Source of the DNA: Rhizobium leucaenae USDA 9039
Lineage (GTDB): Bacteria > Pseudomonadota > Alphaproteobacteria > Rhizobiales > Rhizobiaceae
Assembly (NCBI RefSeq): GCF_000426285.1
Contig: NZ_AUFB01000001.1
Location: 124,001-188,000 of the forward strand
Length of the DNA stretch: 64,000 nucleotides
Direction: 5' to 3'
Positions 55,794 to 64,000 of this stretch are shown one piece after another. The position numbers were made by a program, and so were the translations under genes. Numbering within the stretch: position 1 is the first letter of the stretch; each line of letters begins with the position of its first letter. The notes under the pieces were generated by a model. The model made no database searches and had not been told where the DNA came from. It saw only the letters and a program-made list of their open reading frames with translations.

Positions 55794-57702
55794 GCGGTTG
55801 ATCCTCCTTCAGCCAGAAGGTGTCAGGCATATAGACGCCTAGATAGCAGGTCGGATCGAAACCGTAGAGCGCCTTTTCGGGCACGTTCTGCAACTTGTCT
55901 ACATGTACGATCGGCTGCAGTGTGCCGTTGATAAGCCCGATCGAGAAGACCTGGTCGACATAGATCGCCAGCATCTGATGCCATATTTCTGCCCGTTCGA
56001 AGGAAGAAGCAGACTTGCCCCATTGCTCCAACAGCTCGACGAGCTTCACGACTTCCGGGAGGTCCGGCGCAGTGCCCTGCGTGCCGCGGGAAAGATAGTG
56101 CATGCCCCAGAGCGGCCATTGCAGTTGGTCGTCCATCGTCGGCGCAAGCTGGCCGGGATTCATGTCCGCCGTCGCCACACCGTTGTCGAGGCCCAACCAA
56201 ATCGACATAACGATACGCCCGCCCATGGCACGGCTGCGCAGGATGTCGCGCTGCGAGGTGCGGGTAAACAAAGCGATGCCGATATTGCGCCAGTGGTCGG
56301 TGACGAGTTCGAGCACGTCCGTGTCGAGCGTGCCTTCGCCGGCCGTCTCGACCGTGATTTCAGCACGGCGTCCATCCGGCAGAAGGCGGATGCCATCCTG
56401 GTCGCGTTTATCTAGACCGGCGGCGTCGAGCAAGGCGTTGGCCTGCTCCGGATCATAGGCGATCCAAGCCTTGGCATATTCGGGTCTGTAGAGCGGGCTT
56501 TCCGGCAGCATCGTGTCTGCGCTTTCGGTGCCGAGGCCATAGAAAACCGCCATGTTAATCTCGTGGCGGTTAATTGCCAGCGACAGGGCACGGCGCACCC
56601 GTACGTCTTGCAGCACCTGCCGCCATACAGGATCGGCGCTATTCAGATTCGGCAGCAACGCCACGCGCGAACCGCGCGTCGCCTTCCAGAGATTGACCTT
56701 GAGATTATAGGACTTCTCCGCGTCCTTCAGGAAAGTATAATTGTTGAAATTAATCGCCGTCGCCTGCAGGTCGCTGTCGCCGGTGCCGGTTTTATCCGGA
56801 ATAATCGTCGAGGAGCTAATGTTCAGAATAAAGCGGTCGATATACGGCAACTGCTTGCCGTTTTCATCGATGCGATGGAAGTAGGGATTGCGCTCGAACA
56901 CGAACTGCTCAGCCGGCGGCGCGGTCGTGTTGCGCCATGGCTCCAGGACCGGAAGCTCCGGATTTTCCTGGCGATAGACACGGGCCATCTTGATGTGCAG
57001 GTCCGCGACTTTCTTGACACGATACTGCTTCATCAGCGCCGAAAGACGGATATCGTCCTGATACTTCGGATGGAACTGCTTGAGATAATGCTCGGGGCCG
57101 ACGAGCACCAAGGCTTGCGGCGCAGCAAGGTTCGGCAGGAAATATGGATTGGGCTGATCCCAGCTATAGCGCACGGTTACCTGGTCGATGACTTCGAAGC
57201 GCGGCAGATCGCCATGCGGCCGCAACTCCAGTGCGCCGCCTCCCGGTGTCAACTTCTTGTTGAGAATGACATCTTCCCACCAATAGCGGAAATCATCTGA
57301 TGTGAGCGGGTGGCCGTCCGACCACTTGTGACCCTCACGCAGCTTGAAGGTGAAGATACAGTCGTTTTCAACGGTAAAAGATTCGAGAATATCCGGCTGC
57401 AGCGTCAGCGTCTGATCATAGCCGACAAGACGGGCATAACCATAGACGTTCATGAGACGCAGGTCATTCTGGGCGCCGATGAGCGTGCGTATCGACCCAC
57501 CGTAGCGACCGGGCTCGCGACCGAGCGCAGCGAGATTGACGATACGGGGCATCTTCGGCAGCCGCTGGGCCAGCGGCGGCATCTGGCCAGCCCGCAGCCA
57601 GTCGTGCAGGAAGTCGGGTTCGTTGTCGGCGTCCGCTGCGACGGCCGGCAGCGGCAGCACGGAAGAGGCGAGAAAGCCGAGAAAAGTTCGACGGGTTACC
57701 AC
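55786..57702 (-). CDS. Periplasmic binding protein of an ABC importer (AgpA-like), Tat-type signal
   Basis: 638 residues. The signal has twin arginines (TRRTFLGFLASSVLPLPAVAA), so export in folded form by the Tat system is likely, unlike AgpA. The mature family 5 fold reads ILESFTVENDCIFTFKLREG, HKWSDGHPLTSDDFRYWWED and DVRVRRALSLAINRHEIN. The N-terminal segment MPPLAQRLPKMPRIV parallels PPVKDRLPKEPLVF in AgpA. Ligand unknown; an oligosaccharide is more probable than a peptide given that resemblance and the glycosyltransferase neighbours. It overlaps the ATPase gene by 7 bases. Confidence 0.9.
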   Translation of the reverse strand: MVTRRTFLGFLASSVLPLPAVAADADNEPDFLHDWLRAGQMPPLAQRLPKMPRIVNLAALGREPGRYGGSIRTLIGAQNDLRLMNVYGYARLVGYDQTLTLQPDILESFTVENDCIFTFKLREGHKWSDGHPLTSDDFRYWWEDVILNKKLTPGGGALELRPHGDLPRFEVIDQVTVRYSWDQPNPYFLPNLAAPQALVLVGPEHYLKQFHPKYQDDIRLSALMKQYRVKKVADLHIKMARVYRQENPELPVLEPWRNTTAPPAEQFVFERNPYFHRIDENGKQLPYIDRFILNISSSTIIPDKTGTGDSDLQATAINFNNYTFLKDAEKSYNLKVNLWKATRGSRVALLPNLNSADPVWRQVLQDVRVRRALSLAINRHEINMAVFYGLGTESADTMLPESPLYRPEYAKAWIAYDPEQANALLDAAGLDKRDQDGIRLLPDGRRAEITVETAGEGTLDTDVLELVTDHWRNIGIALFTRTSQRDILRSRAMGGRIVMSIWLGLDNGVATADMNPGQLAPTMDDQLQWPLWGMHYLSRGTQGTAPDLPEVVKLVELLEQWGKSASSFERAEIWHQMLAIYVDQVFSIGLINGTLQPIVHVDKLQNVPEKALYGFDPTCYLGVYMPDTFWLKEDQPRV

Positions 57703-59594
57703 GTGCGTAATTCCTGAACATCGGCGCCGCGGCGAGCGCGCACGAAATGACCGCCGCCAAGATCGGCGTAGGCAAGATCCCCGCCTTTATCCTCCGCGAA
57801 ATGCGGCCCCCAACTCTGCTTGGCGGCGGGGCCTTCGGCATTCAAGGCGGAGAAATCCAGCGGCCGGTCGAGATCGGGGAAGGGGACCGCCGCAAGCAGC
57901 GAGCGGGTATAGGGATGGACGGGATCGCGCAGGATGATCTCACGCGGCGCGATCTCGACGATACGGCCGCGCGCCATGACGGCAATGCGGTCCGCCATAT
58001 AGTCGACGACGGCGAGATTGTGCGAGATGAAAAGATAAGTAAGTCCAAGTTCCTTTTGCAAATCCTTGAGAAGGTTGAGGATCTGCGCCTGCACGGAAAC
58101 GTCGAGCGCCGAGACGGGCTCATCGAGGATCAGCAGCTTCGGCCCGAGCGCCAAAGCGCGGGCGATGCCGATGCGCTGGCGCTGGCCGCCGGAAAAGCTG
58201 TGGGGATAGCGGCTCAAATAGTGCTGGTCGAGCCCGATTGCCTGCATCAGCCCCTTGACCTTCTCCTTGCGCTCACCGCTGTTGCCGTGCTCATGGATTT
58301 CAAGGGGTTCGCTCAGGATATTGCGGATCGTCATGCGTGGCGACAGGGAGGAAACCGGGTCCTGAAACACCATCTGGATCTTGGTGCGGAGCTCCATCAG
58401 CTCGTCGCCTTTGACGGCCAGCACATCGATCTTGCCGTCGCCATCTTCGAACGTCACCGAGCCGCTATCCGCGGTGATGGCGCGCATCAAGATTTTGCTG
58501 ACCGTCGTCTTTCCGCAGCCGCTTTCCCCGACGAGGCCCAGACATTCGCCACGACGGATGTCGAAACCGACATCATCGACGGCGCGAAACTTGGTGCCCG
58601 CCTTCCCGAAAAACCCGCCCCCTTTCGAGATATAGGTCTTGGTGAGATTGCGCACCGTGAGCAACACCTGCGGCGGAGCGTTGCCATTGGTTTTGGCCAA
58701 TTTCTTCTTGCCGGAGAACGTACCGAGATTGACCGGCACGTCGCGCAGCGATTTCAGCCGCTCGCCGGGTTTCATATCGAAATGCGGCACCGCCGACATC
58801 AACGCCTTCAGATAACGATGCTGCGGTTGGCGGAAGATCGCATCGACCGGTCCGGCCTCCATGATCTCGCCGTGATAAATGACGACGACCTCATCGGCCA
58901 TGTTGGCGACGACGCCGAGATCATGGGTGATCAGCAGCATGGCCATGTTGAACTTTTGCTGCAGGTTGCGCAACAGGCCGAGGATCTGCGCCTGAATCGT
59001 GACGTCCAGGGCCGTCGTCGGCTCGTCGGCGATCAGCAGCGCCGGATTGCAGATCAGCGCCATGGCGATCATCGCACGCTGACGCATGCCGCCCGACAGT
59101 TCGAATGAATACATATCGAAGGTGCGGTGCGGATTCTGAAAGCCGACGAGGCCCAGCATTTCCTCGGTCTTCTCGCGCTGCTCGGTCCTGCTGATGCCCG
59201 GATTGTGGATGCGAAGCGCCTCGCCGATCTGATTGCCGACCGTGTGCAGCGGGGAGAGCGAGGTCATCGGCTCCTGAAAAATATTGGCCATGCGCGCGCC
59301 ACGAAGCTGACGCATCTCGATGCTGTCGCGCGGCAGTTGGAGAACGTCCGTCGTCTCGCCGTTCAGCGGATCGGTAAACAGAATGCGGCCGGTCGCCTGC
59401 GCTGGCGTCGGCAGAATGCCCATGATCGACTGGCTGATGATCGATTTGCCGGAGCCGGACTCGCCAACTAGCGCCGTTACCTTGCCCGGAAGCACCCGGA
59501 GATTGGCGCCCTTCACCACGCGCAGCTTGTCGCCGTAGATCGAGAACGAGACGTCGAGGTCCTCGATACGCAATAAATCAGTCCCTGACGCCAT
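57696..59594 (-). CDS. ABC transporter double ATP-binding protein (AgpD-like)
   Basis: 632 residues, two fused nucleotide-binding domains with intact motifs: Walker A GESGSGKS and GESGCGKT, signatures LSGGMRQR and FSGGQRQR, Walker [12 protein letters not shown] and LILDEPVSALD, and switch histidines in LLITHDLGV and LFISHNLAV. It is the engine of the importer encoded downstream and heads that operon. An inverted repeat at 59624-59657 lies ahead of it. Confidence 0.92.
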   Translation of the reverse strand: MASGTDLLRIEDLDVSFSIYGDKLRVVKGANLRVLPGKVTALVGESGSGKSIISQSIMGILPTPAQATGRILFTDPLNGETTDVLQLPRDSIEMRQLRGARMANIFQEPMTSLSPLHTVGNQIGEALRIHNPGISRTEQREKTEEMLGLVGFQNPHRTFDMYSFELSGGMRQRAMIAMALICNPALLIADEPTTALDVTIQAQILGLLRNLQQKFNMAMLLITHDLGVVANMADEVVVIYHGEIMEAGPVDAIFRQPQHRYLKALMSAVPHFDMKPGERLKSLRDVPVNLGTFSGKKKLAKTNGNAPPQVLLTVRNLTKTYISKGGGFFGKAGTKFRAVDDVGFDIRRGECLGLVGESGCGKTTVSKILMRAITADSGSVTFEDGDGKIDVLAVKGDELMELRTKIQMVFQDPVSSLSPRMTIRNILSEPLEIHEHGNSGERKEKVKGLMQAIGLDQHYLSRYPHSFSGGQRQRIGIARALALGPKLLILDEPVSALDVSVQAQILNLLKDLQKELGLTYLFISHNLAVVDYMADRIAVMARGRIVEIAPREIILRDPVHPYTRSLLAAVPFPDLDRPLDFSALNAEGPAAKQSWGPHFAEDKGGDLAYADLGGGHFVRARRGADVQELRTW

Positions 59595-59623
59595 ACTGTA
59601 GTAGTTCCCGCTTACACGACCTT

Positions 59624-59657
59624 TATGGCCCCGTATGGCACACTAACGTAGGCCATA
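59624..59657. promoter_or_regulatory. Inverted repeat ahead of the importer operon
   Basis: TATGGCC (59624-59630) and GGCCATA (59651-59657) are exact inverse copies 20 bases apart, with an extra TATGGC at 59635-59640. They lie 30-63 bases upstream of the ATPase start, where an operator would fit. On the minus strand a TTGACT is found further upstream (near 59672), without a good -10. Confidence 0.35.
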
Positions 59658-59744
59658 ACGGGTGTCCAGTTAGTCAAAGGTGTGTAAAAACTGTCGCTTT
59701 TCCAGTGATCTATCCAGGGATGCTCAACTATGGGCTTCTCAACG

Positions 59745-61085
59745 TCACTGGATGAACTTTTCGACCTGCGGGTGGTTCTCAAACTTTTTGGCATCCCGAT
59801 GGAGCAGGATGACTTGCTCGGCCTCCGACAGACCGTCGGCGGCCACATCGTGAAAGACTTCCGTCGTCCCACCCGTCCTGGCTATGACTTTCGGATGTAC
59901 GACCGTAAAGCGCTGGCGGACGCCGCGTAACCTCTCTTCGCCGAGTGTTACCCACTCGCCGCCGGTGTAACCGGCAAAGGCCTGACTTGCGACCACCTCG
60001 GTCGAATATTTCTTCGTCAGCGCCTGCAGCCGCTGCACTTCGTTGACGGCGGCGCCGAAGGCGGAGAAGGTCAAACGATCCCGCAGACCGACATTGCCGA
60101 ACATGACATTGCCGACATGCAGTCCGATGCCGTAACGAACTTCGCTCAGACCGCGCGTCTTGCGATCCTTGTTCAGCGCGGCAACACGGCTCTGCGCGTG
60201 GAAAACGGCCGACAATGCCGCCTCGCAAGCGACCTTGGAGGGGTCCTTGTGCCGTCCGCAGGGATAGACGGCAAGGAAGCCGTCGCCGAGGAAACTCAAG
60301 ATCTCGCCGCCATTACGGTTGAACGGCGCAGCGATGGCGTCGAAGAATTCGTTCAACGTATCGATATAGGCTTGGCGCCCTTCCTTCTCGGCGTAGAGCG
60401 TCGACTGCCGCATGTCGCCCATGACGAGAGCGGCGCGGATCGTCTCGCCGTCGCCGCGGCGGATCTGCCCGTTCAGCACACGCTGACCGGCATCGCCGCC
60501 GAGATAGGTGGTGAGCATGTTGTTCGCAAGCTTGCCGAGCACCGCCATCTTGGCAGCCATGGCGAGATGGTTCTGCATACGCATCAGCGCGCCGATCATC
60601 TCTTCGCTGAAGCCGCTGATACTATCCGTCGACCAGGAGCCCATCATCCCCTGGGCGGAGCCCGCCCCGAAGGTCTGCACGAAGGCGATATAGTCGGTGA
60701 TCTTCTCCTTGCGCAGGTCCTCGAAGACGGGAAACTCCAACGGCCCGTCGATATCGACGCGGCGGCGCAGGTGCAGGAGGTTGTTGGAGAGCAGATAATA
60801 ATAGGGGCTCTGGACGAAGCGTTCCGGCTTGTCGTCGACATGCCGATAACCTTCGATCGTCAGCCCCCCGGCACGGCGCCAGGTGAAGCCAAGGGCATCA
60901 TAGAGTGGATGCAGCATCGAAAAGGTCAGATGCACGCGGGCGATCGGCAGGCCGGAAGCAGCGATGCGTTCGCAGAAACCACGAACGATGCTCTCCAGAT
61001 TTTCGCCTGTCAGCGCCGACTGCGTCAGCCATTCGGCAACCTTGTCGAGAAAAATATCGGAAACACTCGAATGAATGGTCATCAT
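59745..61085 (-). CDS. Class III adenylate/guanylate cyclase
   Basis: 446 residues. The first about 200 residues are a regulatory domain of unrecognised type, with no membrane helix. The cyclase domain shows the first metal aspartate in VMGDMRQSTLYAEK (Asp224), GGEILSFLGDGFLAVYP (Asp268 second metal site), YGIGLHVGNVMFGNVG and FSAFGAAVNEVQRLQAL (Asn348 and Arg352 for catalysis). The base-selecting Lys expected ten residues into GGxxxKxxGD is Ser264. It would make cAMP or another cyclic nucleotide. It lies 150 bases ahead of the importer operon on the same strand, upstream of the cNMP-binding protein gene at 46.4 kb. Confidence 0.88.
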   Translation of the reverse strand: MMTIHSSVSDIFLDKVAEWLTQSALTGENLESIVRGFCERIAASGLPIARVHLTFSMLHPLYDALGFTWRRAGGLTIEGYRHVDDKPERFVQSPYYYLLSNNLLHLRRRVDIDGPLEFPVFEDLRKEKITDYIAFVQTFGAGSAQGMMGSWSTDSISGFSEEMIGALMRMQNHLAMAAKMAVLGKLANNMLTTYLGGDAGQRVLNGQIRRGDGETIRAALVMGDMRQSTLYAEKEGRQAYIDTLNEFFDAIAAPFNRNGGEILSFLGDGFLAVYPCGRHKDPSKVACEAALSAVFHAQSRVAALNKDRKTRGLSEVRYGIGLHVGNVMFGNVGLRDRLTFSAFGAAVNEVQRLQALTKKYSTEVVASQAFAGYTGGEWVTLGEERLRGVRQRFTVVHPKVIARTGGTTEVFHDVAADGLSEAEQVILLHRDAKKFENHPQVEKFIQ

Positions 61086-61430
61086 TCCTGCGGCCTATCC
61101 TCGTAATCCAAAATGCTCCTCCGCGGCGACACGCCGTCTACCAAATGATGTGGGCGCGGCGATAAGGTCGTGTCCAAGCATTTTGGCACGGTCGGATGAG
61201 CGAACCATGCAGCAGGCGACGGCATATTTTCCCAGAAGGTTTGAATAGCGCCGGCGCCGTCAAAGATTTGCTGCGCCTTCTACGCGTCCTGGCGGACATA
61301 TGGCACAACAAAAAAGGGCCGCCAAAATTGCCGGCTCTCGTTTTGTTCTTGTTTAGATAAGCCTCTCATGCCGCTGAAACAATGGCCAAAAACGATGCGG
61401 CTCAAGAAAATTCTCCTAGAGAGAAAAATG
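61086..61430. other. Gap between the DUF3095 and cyclase genes
   Basis: 345 bases. It contains a terminator-like hairpin for the DUF3095 gene and presumably the cyclase promoter. Otherwise I see nothing definite. A 9-base word, CCAAAATGC (61109-61117), has a near-complement GCATTTTGG (61163-61171): a separated dyad with about 45 bases between the arms. Confidence 0.4.
61310..61337 (-). terminator. Terminator-like hairpin after the DUF3095 gene
   Basis: On the minus strand GAGCCG and CGGCCC pair (one G-T) around GCAATTTTGG, followed at once by TTTTTT. It lies about 95 bases past the gene's stop. The stem is short, so strength is uncertain. Confidence 0.5.
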
Positions 61431-62636
61431 TCACGGCGTACCAGGCGACGCGACGGGCGTATCCAAGGCGGAGGAAACGGCAGCGCGCAACTTTTCCCGC
61501 AATGCCGTAGCCGCCATCGCATAGCCGCCGCTGGCTCCGTCGATGAAATGCATATGATCCCGCATCAGCGGTGTCGGTACGAAACAGGTCATCAGCGCGC
61601 TCTGCTGCCGATGCAGGCCGTAACGGCAGACGCCTGCGGCTTCGGCTTCCCGCAGCCGCGCTTCGATGCGGGAAAGACGCGCCGCATCCACATCGATGGT
61701 CATCTTCAAGCCGTCATCGAATTTGCGAAAATCGGAATTTGCGGCGAGGTCACGCCGGTAGATCTTGGCGTCGAAGGTTGCCGCGCGGATGCCGAACTTG
61801 TCGAGGATGTAGATGACAACGATCTGGGCAGCGATCGAAAGTTTCCGCAGCCAGCGGTTGGCCGCGGACGCCGTTGCTCGGGCTTCGATCTCGGCACCTT
61901 CGAAGGCAAGCGCCGGGGTCGGGCCTTCGACAGGCACCGGGTGTCCGCCGCGGTTCTGCTCCATGGAAATGGCGATGATATCGGCAACCAGGCTTTGGAA
62001 CTCAGGGCCGTTACCGGCAGCACCGGGAACAGCGATGATCGAGACGATCTCGCCATTGTGCGCCTCGATCGGATTCCATCGGCAGGAGAGGCCGGTCAGA
62101 TCCGGCCGCGTCTGCTGCGGCGCCGCTTCGACGGCAAAGTGTCCCGCCTTCATCTGCTTTTCCGCCCAGCTCGCGCCGCCGCCGGAGAACATGGCATAGG
62201 AGACGAAGTCGCTGGGGCTGAAGCGGGCGACGCGCACATCCAGCCCCTCGGCCCGGACATCCCCCATCGGTACCAGCGCAGTACGCAGGCTGAGCTGCAA
62301 CTCCTCTGTTACCCATGTCCGCACTGCGGCCAATGCCTGCCGCACGCGATCCTCGCCGGAGGCAGGAATGGCCACTAGGGCGCCGTCGCCGCCGAAGACG
62401 AAGGGATAGTCGCCGTTGTCCAGCGCGTTGAGCACCGCCGAAATCACGCTCGCGCCCGCCATGTTGACGGATTTGTAGTGGCCCGACGCGATGGCCTTGG
62501 TCGAGCTGACGATATCGGCTACCGCCAAGAGCCAGCCGTCGGGAAGCGGCCGATAGTTGCCGCTGTCGGTGACGCCTTCGAAATCGGTGAAAACCGGCAA
62601 ACTACGGAAGAAATCGTCGTTCGATAGCTCGGCCAT
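61431..62636 (-). CDS. DUF3095 protein (nucleotide-cyclase-like)
   Basis: 401 residues from ATG 62636 (GGGGG about 8 bases before). The DUF3095 pattern is clear: WLLAVADIVSSTKAIASGHYKSVN, GASVISAVLN, PFVFGGDGALVAIP and YAMFSGGGASWAEKQMK. The ADIVxSTK and FGGDGA segments sit where class III cyclases have their two metal aspartates, and the family is regarded as cyclase-like, although an activity is not established to my knowledge. It is next to a true class III cyclase gene, on the same strand. A possible short helix lies near IAAQIVVIYILDKFG. Confidence 0.85.
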   Translation of the reverse strand: MAELSNDDFFRSLPVFTDFEGVTDSGNYRPLPDGWLLAVADIVSSTKAIASGHYKSVNMAGASVISAVLNALDNGDYPFVFGGDGALVAIPASGEDRVRQALAAVRTWVTEELQLSLRTALVPMGDVRAEGLDVRVARFSPSDFVSYAMFSGGGASWAEKQMKAGHFAVEAAPQQTRPDLTGLSCRWNPIEAHNGEIVSIIAVPGAAGNGPEFQSLVADIIAISMEQNRGGHPVPVEGPTPALAFEGAEIEARATASAANRWLRKLSIAAQIVVIYILDKFGIRAATFDAKIYRRDLAANSDFRKFDDGLKMTIDVDAARLSRIEARLREAEAAGVCRYGLHRQQSALMTCFVPTPLMRDHMHFIDGASGGYAMAATALREKLRAAVSSALDTPVASPGTP

Positions 62637-62775
62637 GACATCCCCCTTAAGCATGCGGCGCAACGCCTATCCCTACAACAACCGCATCGAAAAACCAGCA
62701 GACAGTCGACGCAGTGTCGTCGTCCATGCTACTCCGGCTGGGGGAGAGACACCACGACGCCAAGGAATTATACGA

Positions 62776-63255
62776 ATGAGCCGCCTGGATAGTTTCATCC
62801 GCCGCCTGACCGCACAACGAGACATTCTCAACGCCGTCGCCGATGAGGTCAAAACGCTCGACGGCGCCGTGTTGGAACTTGGGCTCGGCAACGGCCGCAC
62901 TTTCGATCACCTGCGCGAACTTTTTCCGGACCGCCGCGTCGTCGCCTTCGATCGGGCCGCCAATGCCTATGGTTCGTCGATGCCGGAGGACGGCAATCTC
63001 GTGCTCGGCGAAATCAAGGACACTGCCAGAGATTTTATCGGCATCGGCGCGTCGCTCGCCCATGCGGATATCGGCACCGGTTACGAGGATAAGGATGCCG
63101 TAACGCTGACCTGGCTGCCAGAGATCATGGCCGGCGTTCTTGCTCCGCGCGGCCTTGCCGTCAGTGGCCTGCCGCTTGAGCATCCCGATCTCGAATCATT
63201 GCCCCTGCCATCGGGCGTGAAAGACGGGCGCTATTTCATTTATCGGCGCAGATAG
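62776..63255 (+). CDS. Small class I SAM-dependent methyltransferase
   Basis: 159 residues from ATG 62776 (AAGGAA upstream); longer upstream starts would run into the facing gene. The SAM motif I reads GAVLELGLGNGRTFDHL, and motif II-like VVAFDRAAN. The sequence is short for the class, has no specific substrate domain, and ends GRYFIYRRR. Rhizobial proteins of this type are annotated only as class I methyltransferases. It is divergent from the DUF3095 gene across 139 bases and convergent with the FkbM-type gene, with a 3-base gap. Confidence 0.8.
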   Translation: MSRLDSFIRRLTAQRDILNAVADEVKTLDGAVLELGLGNGRTFDHLRELFPDRRVVAFDRAANAYGSSMPEDGNLVLGEIKDTARDFIGIGASLAHADIGTGYEDKDAVTLTWLPEIMAGVLAPRGLAVSGLPLEHPDLESLPLPSGVKDGRYFIYRRR

Positions 63256-63258
63256 CCG

Positions 63259-63996
63259 TCAACGCAGGAACAACACGTTAAACTGATGGCCTTCGACCGG
63301 CAGATCGGCAACCTTCATCGCCACACTGCGGTCTTCGAAAAAGACCAGGCATTCGGCGTAGTAGCCGGCAAGATCGGCGACGAAGGCGACCGCCTGATCC
63401 CTGCCGTAAAAGGCCGGCGTAAATTCCATGTAGAGCGGCACCTTGCGAGCCATCAGCGCCAGCATCGACCTGACGGCAACGGGCTCGTAACCCTCGATGT
63501 CCATCCAGATCAGCCCGATGTCGGCGGCCTCGACGCCGATGTCGGCAAGAATATCCGCGACGGGGCGGACCGGTACGGAAATCTTTTCATCGCCTGCGCT
63601 TTGGCGAAAAACACTGCTTTTGCCATGGTTCTTATGGTTCAGATAGAAATCGAGCTGTCCCTGGCGATCGCCGGCGGCGCAGTTGACCGCCGTTACCATA
63701 TCCTGCATCCCGTTGTCGGCGATATTGACCGACAGGAGCCGGAAATTGCGCGGGTCGGGCTCGATGGTAACGATATGGCGATAAGCGCCGCTCAGGGCGA
63801 AATAGGTGGTCTGCGTACCGATATTGCCGCCGAGTTCGAGTAGGACCGTGCCCTTTCGCAGCAGACCGCGCTCGCGCAGAACCATCAGGAGCCGGTCGAC
63901 ATGATCCCGCTCGAAATGGCCTTTGCGAAACACTTTCCGGCCGATGTAGTCGGCAGGCGAAAAGCTCAGGATATGATCGCCGCAATCCACCGTCAT
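63259..63996 (-). CDS. FkbM-family methyltransferase (5' end may lie outside the window)
   Basis: At least 245 residues. The FkbM pattern is VLLELGGNIGTQTTYFAL (SAM loop), HIVTIEPDPRNFRLLSVNI, and DIGLIWMDIEGYEPVAVRSM. Such enzymes O-methylate sugars, polyketides or lipids, and are common near polysaccharide genes. ATG 63996 is four bases from the window end and has no room to show a ribosome binding site, so the true start may be upstream. Confidence 0.85.
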   Translation of the reverse strand: MTVDCGDHILSFSPADYIGRKVFRKGHFERDHVDRLLMVLRERGLLRKGTVLLELGGNIGTQTTYFALSGAYRHIVTIEPDPRNFRLLSVNIADNGMQDMVTAVNCAAGDRQGQLDFYLNHKNHGKSSVFRQSAGDEKISVPVRPVADILADIGVEAADIGLIWMDIEGYEPVAVRSMLALMARKVPLYMEFTPAFYGRDQAVAFVADLAGYYAECLVFFEDRSVAMKVADLPVEGHQFNVLFLR

Positions 63997-64000
63997 GGTC

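Overview
The window looks like a Rhizobiaceae (Rhizobium-type) alphaproteobacterial replicon. The support is GC-rich codon use throughout, an alpha-galactoside (agp/aga) operon with the gene order described in Sinorhizobium meliloti, ExoY/ExoF-type exopolysaccharide genes, and a rhizobial-style intergenic repeat at 14722-14788. I saw no rRNA, tRNA, CRISPR array or intact insertion sequence. The only mobile-element trace is a short IS3-family transposase relic near 46.1 kb.

Region 1 (1-16.7 kb) is a hybrid NRPS-PKS locus. After the tail of a GH16 glycanase come three translationally coupled megasynthase genes. They encode A-T; KS-AT-ACP-aminotransferase-C-A-T; and C*-T-TE. A fused degenerate formyltransferase/GINT1-like protein follows on the same strand. 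On the facing strand lie a DegT-type aminotransferase and an Sfp-type phosphopantetheinyl transferase that could activate the carriers. Motif reading suggests an amino-acid starter, one malonyl extension, conversion of the beta-keto group to a beta-amine, then addition of glycine. The final condensation domain carries HQ in place of the catalytic HH, and the thioesterase uses Cys.

Region 2 (17-28.2 kb) is a Wzx/Wzc-type polysaccharide cluster. It contains a TIGR04325-type putative methyltransferase, a flippase, an ExoY-like priming sugar transferase, two GT4 glycosyltransferases, an outer-membrane export protein, and an unusual 1088-residue Wzc-like protein fused to a GT2 glycosyltransferase. 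No Wzy polymerase is visible.

Region 3 (28.2-34.1 kb) is miscellaneous. It holds a RelB/DinJ-type antitoxin without an intact toxin, a PhnD-like binding protein, a GH2 glycosidase facing a MocR regulator, and a DUF983 protein. Region 4 (34-46 kb) is the agpT-agaL1-agpABCD-agaL2 alpha-galactoside uptake and hydrolysis locus, followed by a fumarylacetoacetate-hydrolase-family enzyme and a small P-loop kinase.

Region 5 (46.4-62.6 kb) is a long array of minus-strand genes: a DUF3095 protein, a class III nucleotidyl cyclase, a second AgpABCD-like ABC importer, three GT-B glycosyltransferases, a 904-residue ABC exporter-like protein and a stand-alone cyclic-nucleotide-binding protein. The exporter-like protein has lost every canonical ATPase motif. 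The cyclase at one end and the cNMP receptor at the other suggest a nucleotide-signalled glycan or transport system. I think this is the best candidate for an undescribed system in the window. Two methyltransferase genes close the window.
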